A stretch of DNA of 59,416 nt from positions 1 through 59,416 of the forward strand of contig CAYXVF010000027.1 of assembly GCA_964468125.1 (NCBI GenBank), in the 5' to 3' direction. The notes under the pieces are model-generated. The model made no database searches and had not been told where the DNA came from. It saw only the letters and a program-made list of their open reading frames with translations. Source of the DNA: CAYXVF01 sp964468125 (GTDB lineage Bacteria > Myxococcota > XYA12-FULL-58-9 > CAYXVF01). The translations under genes were made by a program, and so were the position numbers. Every line of letters begins with the position of its first letter. Within the stretch, counting starts at the first letter, position 1. Below are positions 47,169-57,107 of this stretch, piece after piece.

Positions 47169-48155
47169 CTAGTTCTCGAGGAGGGTTTGTGCAACCGCCG
47201 TGAGCCAGCGATGTTCGTCTTTTCGGTCGCCCCGCGCAGGCTCGTCGAGCGCCTCCCGCAGCCAGCGCAGCGCGTCGTCGTTTTTCCACCAGCTCGGCCC
47301 AAAGCGGCCTTCGAGGCCCCCTTTGAGGCCCAGGGACCAGCGCCAGGCGGCGTAATCACGAATCGACTCGCCGATCGGCTCGCCCATCGCGTCGGGGGCT
47401 GCGGTTTCTCGGGCGGGGCCGAGCGCCTCGAACAGCTGCATGGCCGGGACCGCGCGCCCCCGCAACCAGGCGATCTGAAACCGAGCGCAGCCTGCGTTCG
47501 CGCGCTGGGCCTGCAGGGTGTGCAGACGTGCTGCCGCCGCGCGCGTTCCCGCATCCGCGGACGTGCGAGTCTGAGTCTGCCAGAAGTGCTCCGACTGGGC
47601 CGCGGAGACAAAGAGCCACTCGGCGGTGCGTTTCGCCAAAGGAGCCGCGTTGGGATCGACGAGCCCTCGACCGCGCTCTCGCAGGGTCTTGCGACGCGCG
47701 GGGGCGTCCTCTGGCTCGTTCGACGCCGTTTGGCGAAGGGCGAGATAGAGGGGCTCGGATTCGGCGAGAAAGACCGAGGCGTCCGAGTCGAGGCTGTCGA
47801 CCGCGAACCCTGCGACCAGCTCAAAGAGGGCGAGCCCATGGGGCACGCCGGCGGCCTCGGCGAGCGTCTGTACTTGGGGAGAAAGCGCGTCGTAGTCGTC
47901 CAGCGTGGTCGGCGCGGGAAGGGCCTCCCATTGAGCGCGGACGAGCTGTCGCAGCAGCGATGCATCACCGCTTTCCCGCGCGAGGCGTAGGTTCGAGCGG
48001 TCGAGGAGAGCCTGCGGGCGCGTGGCGGGATCGGCCAGCGCGTCTTTGAGCGACTCCATCGGACTCTTCTGCGGCGCCGCGGGCGGTGCAGCGCATCCGA
48101 GCGCGCCGGCGAGAAGCACGAGGATGCATCGCGATCGCGCGAGCGTGTGCCTCAT
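47169..48155 (-). CDS. Hypothetical lipoprotein following ParA
   Basis: A 328-residue lipoprotein (signal CILVLLAGALGC). The mature part is Ala/Arg/Glu-rich and helical, possibly TPR-like (LLDRSNLRLARESGDASLLR; PLYLALRQTASNEPEDAPAR), with two Trp-rich segments near the C-terminus (DYAAWRWSLGLKGGL; SWWKNDDALRWL). No named family. ATG 48155 overlaps the parA stop (ATGA). An envelope protein whose expression is tied to ParA and the downstream receptor. Confidence 0.75.
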   Translation of the reverse strand: MRHTLARSRCILVLLAGALGCAAPPAAPQKSPMESLKDALADPATRPQALLDRSNLRLARESGDASLLRQLVRAQWEALPAPTTLDDYDALSPQVQTLAEAAGVPHGLALFELVAGFAVDSLDSDASVFLAESEPLYLALRQTASNEPEDAPARRKTLRERGRGLVDPNAAPLAKRTAEWLFVSAAQSEHFWQTQTRTSADAGTRAAAARLHTLQAQRANAGCARFQIAWLRGRAVPAMQLFEALGPARETAAPDAMGEPIGESIRDYAAWRWSLGLKGGLEGRFGPSWWKNDDALRWLREALDEPARGDRKDEHRWLTAVAQTLLEN

Positions 48156-49045
48156 GCACCGACGGTGGCGGGCTCTTCTACCCGCGCCGTGACGAAGCGA
48201 TCGAGGTTCAAGGTTGGGGCGAGCTCGCGTACGAGATCCGCGTACGCGGCCGCAGCGGTCGAGCGCGGCGCAAACTCCGAGAGGGGCTTGCACGCCATTT
48301 GCGCTTTCGTGACCGCCGAGGCCATGGGGATCCGCGTCTCCAGCATGCGATCGCCGTAGAGGTCGCCTAGGCTCTGCACCACCGTATCGTTGACCGCTCG
48401 AGTACGTCGGTCGTAGCGGGTCGCTAAAATCCCCAGGACCTCCACCGGGCGCTGCAGCCGGCGCTTGAGTGTATCCACCGCCGCGAGAATGTCGCCTACA
48501 CCCTCGAGCGCGAGCACGGACATGTCGCAGGGGATGAGCAGCGCATCGCTCGCACACAAGGCGTTCAAGGTGAGCGTGCCGAGATTCGGCGGGCAGTCGA
48601 AGACGATCAGATCGAAATGCGTTGCGGCGACTTCGAGGGCACCGGAGAGGAGGAGCTCTTTGCCGATCTTGGCGGCGATCACCGCTTCGGTCTCCGACAA
48701 GTCCTTTTCACTGCCAGCGAGGGTCAACCGATCGTAGCCCGACGGATAGGCCGCCTCGACGACGTCTTCGAGGGTGCCACGCAAGACTTCGGAGAGCGTG
48801 CCGTTGCCGGCTGGGGGCTCGGTGCCGAGGGAGGCCCCGACGTGCGCCTGCGGATCTAGATCCACGAGCAGGACGCGTGCTCCCGCCTCGGCAAAGCCCA
48901 AGCCCAGGTGCACCGCGGTGGTGGTCTTGCCGACGCCACCCTTGTTGGACGCGACGGAGAGCACCACCGCCTTGCGATCACCGCGTTCGAGGCCAGGTCC
49001 GCCGATCTTCCGCAGTCGTGCGGTGATCCGATGTCTCAGGCTCAT
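48152..49045 (-). CDS. ParA/MinD-type ATPase (orphan)
   Basis: A 297-residue deviant-Walker ATPase of the ParA family: ASNKGGVGKTTTAVHLGLGF (Walker A with signature Lys), LLVDLDPQAHVGASLG and LIVFDCPPNLGTLTLNAL (Walker B). ParA proteins bind DNA or polar landmarks and position cargo by ATP cycling. ATG 49045 has GGAGGG upstream. There is no parB or parS beside it, so it is likely a cargo-positioning ParA, here perhaps for the envelope proteins encoded next. Context function is inference. Confidence 0.88.
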   Translation of the reverse strand: MSLRHRITARLRKIGGPGLERGDRKAVVLSVASNKGGVGKTTTAVHLGLGFAEAGARVLLVDLDPQAHVGASLGTEPPAGNGTLSEVLRGTLEDVVEAAYPSGYDRLTLAGSEKDLSETEAVIAAKIGKELLLSGALEVAATHFDLIVFDCPPNLGTLTLNALCASDALLIPCDMSVLALEGVGDILAAVDTLKRRLQRPVEVLGILATRYDRRTRAVNDTVVQSLGDLYGDRMLETRIPMASAVTKAQMACKPLSEFAPRSTAAAAYADLVRELAPTLNLDRFVTARVEEPATVGA

Positions 49046-49189
49046 GAGCTTCCCTCCTCGCGTACACGTCAAAGGCCTAGACTTGCGCGATTTTGACGCT
49101 CTGCGCAATGCTCGAAGGGGCTCAGCGCCGGCCCGTGCGATCGTGCTGACGGGATTCAGTGTCCCGCGTTGGCGCGCGCTCGGCGGGGC

Positions 49190-49657
49190 TCAGCCGTTTT
49201 CGACGTTGAGCGCGTCCATCGCGCCCTTCGCCGCCATCAGCTCTTCGTAGGCGCGTTTGCGTTTTGCTTCATCGTGCTCGTTGGCCGCCTCTTTCATCAG
49301 TGCGAGGGAGGCCTGAAGGCGGTTCATCGCGTCGGAGACCTCGCCGAGCCTTCGTCCCTCTGGCGAGCTGCGGCCCAGACGTTTGGCGTTTTGGTGGACC
49401 CGCCTCGCGACGCTCTTGACCTGTTTGATTGTCAGCGTTGCCACCGCCGCTTCCACCGCGGCGAGCTTGGTCCACAGCGTCACCTCCGCGTAGGGGGCCT
49501 TCTTGTCCTTGCGATAGGTGTCGATCGCCTCGACGAGGGCGACGTAAGTGCGCTGGACCTCGGGCTCGCCTCGGTTGCGCAGCTCGGAGAGGAGCTGCAT
49601 GAACTCGTGCGCGACCGCTTGTGGGTCCAGAGGGCGGGGCGATTTGGAGTCAGTCAC
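49190..49657 (-). CDS. Helical hypothetical protein
   Basis: A 155-residue soluble, helical protein with Lys/Glu/Ala-rich segments (QVKSVARRVHQNAKRLGRSS; ANEHDEAKRKRAYEELMAAK). GTG 49657 is the start. It lies 45 bases downstream of the hydrophobic protein gene and is probably in its transcription unit. No family recognised. It precedes parA by 144 bases, in which I see no gene. Confidence 0.65.
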   Translation of the reverse strand: MTDSKSPRPLDPQAVAHEFMQLLSELRNRGEPEVQRTYVALVEAIDTYRKDKKAPYAEVTLWTKLAAVEAAVATLTIKQVKSVARRVHQNAKRLGRSSPEGRRLGEVSDAMNRLQASLALMKEAANEHDEAKRKRAYEELMAAKGAMDALNVENG

Positions 49658-49702
49658 CGCTGTAGCGTGCCTCGTGGCGCGGTGGGTTTCAATCGAGCCC
49701 GG

Positions 49703-50425
49703 TCACAAGTCGTCGGGGGTGATCACCCGCGACTGCACGGGCCCTGCCTCGCGAATCTCCACCGGCTCAGGCATCCCCGGGGGCGCGAGCGCCAACGAGC
49801 CGTCGGCGCCGTAGATCGTACGGCCGTCCGGGCTGCTCGGAGCATCGTCGTTGTGGATCCAGCCTCCAACCCGGTCGAAGAGCCATTCGACCTTTGAGCC
49901 GAGCCAGGTTTTCTGGCCGCCCTGGCCGAGGAAGCGATCGTAGCCGGCGAGGAGCTCGGCGCGCTCTTTGTTGTCCGCACCCCACCAAGCGTTCAGCGCC
50001 AGGTGACCGAGCGCCGCTGCAGGCGGGAACATGCCGCCCAACAGATCGAGCCCCAGGCGCGTCAGCTGGTCCCCCCAATCGATGTCGTTGCCCATGATCC
50101 AATCGAAGGCGAGGAGCAACACGCGAGCGGCGGCGAGAAACAGGTTCACGAACGGGATGAAGCGAAGAGCCGTCTCGGCCAGCTCCAGCACCGTTCGAAA
50201 GAATCCCGGCTCGGATTCCGCCCGCGCACCGGTGGCAACCGGCGAGCTCAGGCTCGCCCGCTCCGTGTCCGCGCTGACGTAGGGGTTGGGCGCGCTGCCG
50301 GGAGCAAAGCTGTCGCTCGGCGGGGCTCGAAGGCTTCCATCGGTTGGAGTTGGCGCTGCGGGCGCTCCGAGAGCGGGTTCGCCAGAGCCTCGAACGGCGC
50401 GAGTGGTGGGTGCAACATCGGTCAT
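49703..50425 (-). CDS. Hypothetical protein with central amphipathic/hydrophobic region
   Basis: A 240-residue protein, no signal peptide. An N-terminal Ala/Pro/Ser-rich low-complexity part (about 1-75) is followed by hydrophobic helices (FFRTVLELAETALRFIPFVN LFLAAARVLLLAFDWIMG, about 75-120; LGLDLLGGMFPPAAALGHLA, about 130-150) and a Trp/Gly-rich C-terminal domain. The layout resembles membrane-inserting or pore-forming accessory proteins. ATG 50425 is chosen over 50461. It is divergent from the 2148-residue gene across a 229-base spacer, so the two probably share a control region. Confidence 0.65.
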   Translation of the reverse strand: MTDVAPTTRAVRGSGEPALGAPAAPTPTDGSLRAPPSDSFAPGSAPNPYVSADTERASLSSPVATGARAESEPGFFRTVLELAETALRFIPFVNLFLAAARVLLLAFDWIMGNDIDWGDQLTRLGLDLLGGMFPPAAALGHLALNAWWGADNKERAELLAGYDRFLGQGGQKTWLGSKVEWLFDRVGGWIHNDDAPSSPDGRTIYGADGSLALAPPGMPEPVEIREAGPVQSRVITPDDL

Positions 50426-50654
50426 TTCGGCACTGCCTCGTTCTAAAGCCCCACCGTCCAAATGGGGGGCGAGGTGTCATACGCTCTTACATGGACCTTG
50501 GTTATTCCAATCGGGTTCTGTTTTGATCGCCCGCGTACCGCGGCTGCACAAAGATCTAACCAGGGTACGACAATGTATGTAGATCTCCGCAGAAGCCGAA
50601 TTTCTTTGGAGCTTCTCCCGTAGTGTAGCGGAAATTGAACGAGGACATCCGGAA
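50426..50654. promoter_or_regulatory. Divergent control region of the giant-protein locus
   Basis: 229 bases separate the leftward gene starting at 50425 and the rightward giant gene at 50655. GAGGA about 11 bases before 50655 is the ribosome binding site. The region (including GGTTATTCCAATCGGG and TTGAACGAGG) is less GC-rich than its surroundings. No confident promoter elements can be assigned. Confidence 0.4.
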
Positions 50655-53600
50655 ATGACCCCTGGCGCGACTGCAGCAACGAACGATTTTTTCGGGCGCT
50701 ATACGACTGGGCCGCTCGAGCATCTCCCCAGCGATCCCGCCCAGCAGATGCATCTCGCGCGCCAGCTCGAGTATCTCGCCTCAAAAGGTCAGGCGTATGT
50801 CGACGCCTACATGCTCTTCGCCTTGCGAGGCCACTTTAGCAGGGTCGAAGGAGATGAAGGGGTCGACCACAGCAACATTCTGCAATCACCGCCACCCGGT
50901 GTGGACCCCGACGACTACTATGCGCCGCTCCTGCTCATCCTTCAGCCGATCGTAGAACGGCAGGGGCGTCGCGGCTTCTACGAGATGGTCGATGCCTACG
51001 GCGACCGATTCGCGCAGCTGCAGCAGATCGAGCGCAGCCAGCGTCCGCCCTTGGCGCGCCGCATCGCCGATGCGGAGGCGGTGATGGACCAGCAAGCGCC
51101 CCAGGCTGCGGACGGGGACAGCTTTGAGCGCATCGAAACCTCCCTCGTTGGGCGCGAGATCACCGCGGAGCAGCGGGCCGCCGCCCTGCGACGACCGGAG
51201 GCTGAGGGCGTTCGCACGGCGCAGAGCTATGTCGCCGACCTGAATGCCGCGAAAAGCGACGACGAGATTTTGAGCGCACTCAGTGGCCTGCGCGGCGATA
51301 CGCTGGCCGAGGTCGTTCAGACGTACGGCGGCGAGGAGAGGTTCCGGAGCTGGCTCGCGGATGCGATCCGCGATGGCGACAAGGAGCGGATCGCATTTTC
51401 CACGATCGACAACGGCGGCGCGACTCCGCCCTACATGCGCATGCATCTCGCGATCCAAGGTCCCATCGAGGACACGACGAGCCTCGAGACCATGATGCGG
51501 ACCATGAGCTCCGCCGACCTCGCCGCCGCGAGGGACGGTCTCCTGGCGATGCGAGACGCAGACGGCGACCCGATCTACGACAGCATGCACGACTTCTTCG
51601 ACAAACTCGACGACACTTTCCTCGGCATCGGCGACCGCAGTCCCGGGCGCCGCATCGAGCTGCTCTACCGGGCTCCGCGGCGGCCGGACGGGCGAATCGA
51701 TCCGAGCTGGCTCGTCGCTCTCGAGCTGCACCAGCTCGATGGCGCAGATGCCAATCAGTTGATGGCGGTCGTGAGTCACGCAACCCCCGAGGACATGGCT
51801 CGCGCGGCGACGGTTTTTCCCCTGATGGACGACCTCGGCCGCGATGGACGCGACGCCGACCTCTCCGGTCAGCTCGCGGTGCCGCCGGCGGTGCGGGGCT
51901 CGGTGATGGCAACCGAAATGGGCGAGCACCTCCTCGGCGAGTTCAACGGGCTTCTCGGCGCGGGCAATGAGCACCTTCGCCCGTGGCTGACCGCCATGAC
52001 CGCCGGCCTCGCCCTGCCGGAGCGCTTCTCGCAGGCGGAGCTCACCGCCGCTCGCCAGCGCAACGCCAACGCGATCGCGGCGACCCTCGAGCTCGCAGCC
52101 GCGGCCCCGGAACGCGATGGTGTCGAGGAAGCGGTCAACGCCGTCCTCTCGCGGGTCACGCGCGAATACGCCGAAGGGGAAGAGCGGCCGATGAACGCGC
52201 TCGCTACGCCGAGCGAGGTCAGCGGGAGCCTCCGGCGCAGGGCGAACTCGCAGCTCGACAGCGACCCGGTCGCAGTACAGGTCGCGATTCAGCGCGCACT
52301 AGGGGATATCGCGCTCGCGGAGGGTGCGCGAATCGCTCTCGATGGAGGTCAGGGCTGGCAGGGAGCTGGAACCGCCGCCGGCCGTGCACTACACCTGCTC
52401 ACCAGCGGGACCCGCGCCATCGAAGGAGACGCCGCCTCTTTGAACTATGTGCTCGAGGCGCCGCCGATGGCGGCGGAACACCGGCGCCAGTATCTGGGGC
52501 AGCGCGCCTCGGTCTTCGCGGATCTGGTCGAAGAATCGGATGCGAGCCTCCTCGACCCGGCCAACCGGCTCGGGACCCTTCAGGCGCTCGTTGCGGCGCG
52601 CGCGGGCGATCGTCCGACTTTGCGGCTCCCCGGTGGTGCTGAGATCGAGCTCAACCAATCGCGTACCCAGATCCTCGCCGAGCACGGCATTCTCGTACCT
52701 GCGCAACAGATTCTCTACGGACTCGCCGAAGGGGACGACGAGCTGCTCATGCGGGGACTGCAGACCCATGGTCTGAGCTCGTTCGTCACCCCGGAGGTGA
52801 TGCTGGAGCTGCTCCGGCAGCAGGGCGTCTCGATTGACGCGCTCCAAACGCAGCAGCCGTACTACGCGGTGAAGGCGCTCCTCGATGCGAACGGCGTCGA
52901 CAATCCGGAGGTACGGCTCGCTGCGCTGATCGGCGCCTTTGACTCTAGCGACATGCCCGTCGCCTACCAGCACTTTCACGAAAGGCTGGCCCGCCATCCG
53001 AACGCGTCCGAAGAAGAGATCAACGAAGCATTTCAGGAAAACTTCGGGGGTTCAGTTGAGGAAGATTTTGCCCAGGCGGTCTTCCCGGATTTCGACCCGA
53101 ATACCTCCGGCGTCCAATACATGACGGACGTCGTCGGCCGGCGACTGCTCGGAGATTCGCGCTCCGTCGAGGAAGCGATGCTGCGGGACACGCTGACGCC
53201 CGCGCAGTTCGTCAGCGAGATGGAGCAGCTCGGCGGAAGCTACGGCCGTAGCGGCGTCCACACGATGCTCAACGACGTGTTGGGCGAGCGTCAGACCCTG
53301 ATCGAGCAAGGCTTCCGCGACCTCGCCGCGGGCTATGACCGCTCCAACGAGATGTTGCGGCAGATCGAAACCCGACGCGATGAGCATCAGGTGCAAGGCG
53401 CGCAAGAGAGCGCGCGCGACCTCGGCGTCGCCATTGCCGTGCACAGCGCCTTCGTCCAGCAGCTCCGGCAGCAGGAGCTCGGACTGCAGGAGCAGCTTCG
53501 CGCGCAGGCGGAGATCTACGACGGACAAACCGCCACCTTCAAGTTCGCGGTGCGCGTCGCCGCGATGACCGCCGGCGCGGCTTTCGGACTCGGCACCCTC

Positions 53601-56600
53601 GCCAACGGCGCCCTCGTCGGCACCGCCGACGGCCTCACCGACTACGCGCTCGGTGGGGAGGCTCCGTTGCGCAGCGCACTCGTCGGCTTCGCCGCCGGCG
53701 CGGCGACCTCTGTCGTCGCCTCGAACTATCCGGTTTACGACGCCTCGGGCGCTTTCGATCCGGTCGTGGCCGCCGAGCACATCATGGAGGTCGCAAACCT
53801 CGTCGGTCTCTCCGGCATGACTCAAGCCGCGGTGTCTGTAGCGGTCACACCTGCGAGCTACGGTCGCTTCGTCGACCGGGTCGCTGGGGTGGTCGAAGGG
53901 GGCTCGCGCGGCTTCGCCGTCGGCTGGATGAGCGGCGCGGCGGTGGCGACCCTCGAGGTCGCTCTGCGCGAAGCCACCGCTGAGTGGCGGGTTCTCGAGG
54001 AGGAAGAGGAGTTCGAGTTCCCGGACGATGATACGCCGCCGGACGACGGTACGCCGCCGGACGACGGTACGCCGCCAGGACGGGACACGGATCGCCCTGG
54101 AACCGTGGGAGAGCAGCCCGGTCCCGACCGTCAGGTACCGCAGAATCCGGACACGGTCGGAGAGCTTCCGGCTCCGGATCAACAAGTGCCCACCAACCTG
54201 GACCCGGTCGGGCCACCGATCGGCCGCGACCAACAGGTGCCGACCGGTACCCCCGACGGCGGAGTACAACCGGATCCATCCGTGGTGACCGGAGGCGACG
54301 GGACAGTCGGTGTCACACCGGGGCGCGACATCGGCGGTAATCCGGCGGTCGGAGACCAGCAGATCGTGCCGCCGGCCCAGGGGACGACGGTCGAAAGTGG
54401 GCTCGGGACCCAATATCCGAATCCGATCGGCCGGCCCGGTGGCCGAGGGATCGCGCCCCCCTTCGAGGCACCCGCGGCCGTCGCGCGGGATCCGGCGCCG
54501 GCACTCGACGTGGTGACCGGTATGCCGCGCGACATCGCTCCGGCCTTTGACGGGGCGGCGGCGACCGGGCAACCGATCGCGGGAGCGCCGACGGTCGACA
54601 GCGGCCTGATCACGGCCCGCGACGCGAACCCGGTGACGGGACTGAACCTCGCGGACAATGGCGTCTTGCCCGGCCTCACCGGCGGTGCGGCCACGGACGT
54701 TGCGGCCCAAACTGGCACGGTGAGCGCGACGGACGTCGCCCAAACCATTCTCGAGGAGTTCACGCCGGTCTTCCCTGGCCTGCCGGGCACGACGATCACC
54801 TACCCGGTGTACACCCTCTATCTCCACGACCCCTTGGCGAGCTTCCCCTTCGCCGAGATCGCGAGGGTGGGCGGGTCCGCCGCGGCGCATCGGACCCGCA
54901 TGGCCCTCGAGATGCACCAGCGTGACGGGGAGTCCCTGTTCGATACCTTCGCCCGCGGCTACAGATTCGCGAGCATGAGTGACATGGTCGCGCAGACGGC
55001 CGGCGAAGCGGGTCGTCAACGCGCCATCGACATGGCCGCCGGACGCATCGAAGCGACCGGACCGAGCGCGCCAGTCACGCGCGACGACGCGCCGCGCGCC
55101 GCTGACGGGCGCAGGGTCGAAGTCGGGTCGACCGGCCCGGCCGCCGGGGACGAAGCGCCGGTTCGACGGCCGGAGCGGGATGATCCTCCGGAGCGGACGG
55201 CCGAGGAGATCGCCGCCGACAACCTCGCGGCCTTCCTGGGGGCGATCGATCGCAGCCATCCGGCCCTGCAAGGGATCGACACGGAGGGCGATTGGTTTCA
55301 GCAGAACTTCTTCCCCGCCCTCGAGCTGATGAATGGTCTCGAGCGTGGATCGCTGCGCAGTCGCGCGGAGGCGGGCGAGCTCACCCAGGAGCAGCTCGCG
55401 GAGTATCTGCGGATCGTGACCGAAGTGCCGGTGGGTGAGCAAGGTGAGGCGGGAAATCTGCGTCAGGCCTTGGCGCACCACGAGAGCAACATGTCTTACT
55501 TCGCTCCCGTATATGAGCGGGGTCGCAACGGTCGGGTCGACGACGCGGATTTTGAGCACACGGAAATCGCGCGTCAGATGCTGACCTTCCCCGACCGCGA
55601 GACCACCGTCTTGGACGTGGTGCGGGACGAGGGCGCGCAAGTCGACGACCAAAGCTATCGGATGGCCGACTTCATGCGCGCCGCGCTGCGTTTCCGCTCC
55701 GAGGGAACGCCGCAGGACATTGCAACCGCGTTCAACGCGGGCCTCCATCGAACCCGGACCCTCAGCGACGATACACTGCGCTTCGAAGGAAGCGAGACCT
55801 ATCTCGCAGAATTGCCGAGCGATCCGTCGTCGATCACGCCGGAGAGCCTTCGGGCAGCCGCTCAGTGGCAGATCGACTATGATAGGCAGATGGCCGTGAC
55901 CGAGCGGGTCGCGGAGCTCGCCGGCCCGATCCGAGAGTGGATGGAGGGGGACCGCGCCGACTATGCCCACTTGATCGATCGGCTCGGGGTGATTCAGCAG
56001 GCCTCGGATGACCCGATTGCGCAACGCGCCTACTCTCGCGCCCTGGACCAGGTTCGAGGCCACCTCAGCGCGGGCGGCGACGAGGAGCGAGTCGAGCGAA
56101 TGGTGGAGCTCTTCGGCCAGGTGGGCGCCCGTCATCCGCAGGTGGTGCAAGATCTGCTGCTGGTCGACGGGGCCGACGGTCGCTCCGCGTTCCATCCTCA
56201 GCTCAACCTGGGCGCCGAGAACCTGCGCGAGCTCGCCGAGCGCCTGGTCGATCGGCAGCAGGGGGCCGGGGAGACCACCTTGGTGGCGCTTCCGGAGGCG
56301 GTCACCCGCACCTTGGCGCAGCGTATGCGGACCAACCGATGGGTGGCGAGCGGCCTCGATGATTTGGGATACAACAGCGGCGACGACCGCCAGGTGGACA
56401 TCGGGGTGTTCCAGGCCCGGGTGAACGAAGCCTCGAGCCAGCACGCGCAGTTCGCGGAAGCGATCGCCAGCGGAGACGCGCAGCAGGTTTCGGCGCAGCT
56501 CGCGGCCGCGCTCGACGAGGATCTCGAGATTCGACTCACCGAGGGCACCCCGGGCCAAATCGTCGAGAGCTTGGTGCGAATGTACCGCGCAGCGGGTGAG

Positions 56601-57101
56601 GAGCGGCGCTCGGAAATCGTGGCGACCGCGGCTCGTCGCATGCACCGTTTGGCCAACCATCACGAAGCCTATCAGCAGGTGGGACTCGTACTCGGTGGCT
56701 TGGTGTCGAGCGGCTCCGAGGGCGTGGAGCTCGCGGGACAGCTGGTGGAGATCCTCGCTCTCCCGAGGGGAGAGCGCACCCGGAATCGCGACCTGCAGCT
56801 CGGGCCCGTTTCCGAGTGGGACGACATCATGTGGTACATGATGCCGGACACGGGTGCGAACCCCACGATCGGTGGCCCACCGTTCGACGACCTCGATCGG
56901 GAGCCCGTCACGCCACGGCAGCGCGCGCTCGAAGAGGGGCTCCTGGCGCTGGGTACAGAGTTCCTCCAGAGAATGCGCGCGCGCATCAACGACCAGGGTC
57001 ACTGGTACCAGGCTGGAATCGGCTGGGATCGGGGCGACAAGCGGACGCGAAACTACCTCGATGCGTTGATCGCAGGCGAGCGGCCCTACACAGGCAACTG
57101 A
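50655..57101 (+). CDS. Giant 2148-residue protein of unknown family
   Basis: The largest gene in the window, no signal peptide. Residues 1 to about 950 are helical, with no recognised domain, and end in a coiled-coil-like part (RSNEMLRQIETRRDEHQVQG). Residues about 962-1110 are strongly small-residue-rich and hydrophobic (TAGAAFGLGTLANGALVGTA; SALVGFAAGAATSVVASNYP; GFAVGWMSGAAVATLEVA), possibly membrane-inserting. Then comes an acidic DDDTPPDDGTPPDDG hinge with an 18-bp repeat and a Pro/Gly/Asp/Val-rich linker to about 1390. The C-terminal about 750 residues are again helical and charged. ATG 50655. No catalytic motif was seen. Followed 6 bases later by a convergent gene. The domain order (helical, hydrophobic, hinge, helical) fits a translocated or pore-forming toxin/effector. 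Confidence 0.9.
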   Translation: MTPGATAATNDFFGRYTTGPLEHLPSDPAQQMHLARQLEYLASKGQAYVDAYMLFALRGHFSRVEGDEGVDHSNILQSPPPGVDPDDYYAPLLLILQPIVERQGRRGFYEMVDAYGDRFAQLQQIERSQRPPLARRIADAEAVMDQQAPQAADGDSFERIETSLVGREITAEQRAAALRRPEAEGVRTAQSYVADLNAAKSDDEILSALSGLRGDTLAEVVQTYGGEERFRSWLADAIRDGDKERIAFSTIDNGGATPPYMRMHLAIQGPIEDTTSLETMMRTMSSADLAAARDGLLAMRDADGDPIYDSMHDFFDKLDDTFLGIGDRSPGRRIELLYRAPRRPDGRIDPSWLVALELHQLDGADANQLMAVVSHATPEDMARAATVFPLMDDLGRDGRDADLSGQLAVPPAVRGSVMATEMGEHLLGEFNGLLGAGNEHLRPWLTAMTAGLALPERFSQAELTAARQRNANAIAATLELAAAAPERDGVEEAVNAVLSRVTREYAEGEERPMNALATPSEVSGSLRRRANSQLDSDPVAVQVAIQRALGDIALAEGARIALDGGQGWQGAGTAAGRALHLLTSGTRAIEGDAASLNYVLEAPPMAAEHRRQYLGQRASVFADLVEESDASLLDPANRLGTLQALVAARAGDRPTLRLPGGAEIELNQSRTQILAEHGILVPAQQILYGLAEGDDELLMRGLQTHGLSSFVTPEVMLELLRQQGVSIDALQTQQPYYAVKALLDANGVDNPEVRLAALIGAFDSSDMPVAYQHFHERLARHPNASEEEINEAFQENFGGSVEEDFAQAVFPDFDPNTSGVQYMTDVVGRRLLGDSRSVEEAMLRDTLTPAQFVSEMEQLGGSYGRSGVHTMLNDVLGERQTLIEQGFRDLAAGYDRSNEMLRQIETRRDEHQVQGAQESARDLGVAIAVHSAFVQQLRQQELGLQEQLRAQAEIYDGQTATFKFAVRVAAMTAGAAFGLGTLANGALVGTADGLTDYALGGEAPLRSALVGFAAGAATSVVASNYPVYDASGAFDPVVAAEHIMEVANLVGLSGMTQAAVSVAVTPASYGRFVDRVAGVVEGGSRGFAVGWMSGAAVATLEVALREATAEWRVLEEEEEFEFPDDDTPPDDGTPPDDGTPPGRDTDRPGTVGEQPGPDRQVPQNPDTVGELPAPDQQVPTNLDPVGPPIGRDQQVPTGTPDGGVQPDPSVVTGGDGTVGVTPGRDIGGNPAVGDQQIVPPAQGTTVESGLGTQYPNPIGRPGGRGIAPPFEAPAAVARDPAPALDVVTGMPRDIAPAFDGAAATGQPIAGAPTVDSGLITARDANPVTGLNLADNGVLPGLTGGAATDVAAQTGTVSATDVAQTILEEFTPVFPGLPGTTITYPVYTLYLHDPLASFPFAEIARVGGSAAAHRTRMALEMHQRDGESLFDTFARGYRFASMSDMVAQTAGEAGRQRAIDMAAGRIEATGPSAPVTRDDAPRAADGRRVEVGSTGPAAGDEAPVRRPERDDPPERTAEEIAADNLAAFLGAIDRSHPALQGIDTEGDWFQQNFFPALELMNGLERGSLRSRAEAGELTQEQLAEYLRIVTEVPVGEQGEAGNLRQALAHHESNMSYFAPVYERGRNGRVDDADFEHTEIARQMLTFPDRETTVLDVVRDEGAQVDDQSYRMADFMRAALRFRSEGTPQDIATAFNAGLHRTRTLSDDTLRFEGSETYLAELPSDPSSITPESLRAAAQWQIDYDRQMAVTERVAELAGPIREWMEGDRADYAHLIDRLGVIQQASDDPIAQRAYSRALDQVRGHLSAGGDEERVERMVELFGQVGARHPQVVQDLLLVDGADGRSAFHPQLNLGAENLRELAERLVDRQQGAGETTLVALPEAVTRTLAQRMRTNRWVASGLDDLGYNSGDDRQVDIGVFQARVNEASSQHAQFAEAIASGDAQQVSAQLAAALDEDLEIRLTEGTPGQIVESLVRMYRAAGEERRSEIVATAARRMHRLANHHEAYQQVGLVLGGLVSSGSEGVELAGQLVEILALPRGERTRNRDLQLGPVSEWDDIMWYMMPDTGANPTIGGPPFDDLDREPVTPRQRALEEGLLALGTEFLQRMRARINDQGHWYQAGIGWDRGDKRTRNYLDALIAGERPYTGN
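54023..54076 (+). repeat. 18-bp coding repeat in hinge of giant protein
   Basis: Three consecutive 18-base units (54023-54040, 54041-54058, 54059-54076) of the form GACGACGGTACGCCGCCG encode DD(G/D)TPP. This marks the beginning of the flexible proline-rich linker; copy number is likely variable between strains. Confidence 0.7.
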
Positions 57102-57107
57102 GGGGCT

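Noticed and set aside
53052..57002. 1316-residue open frame antisense to the giant gene
   Set aside because: Its sequence is Arg/His/Val-rich with no domain, as expected for a complementary-frame shadow in high-GC DNA; the plus-strand frame has normal composition, a start site and a ribosome binding site.
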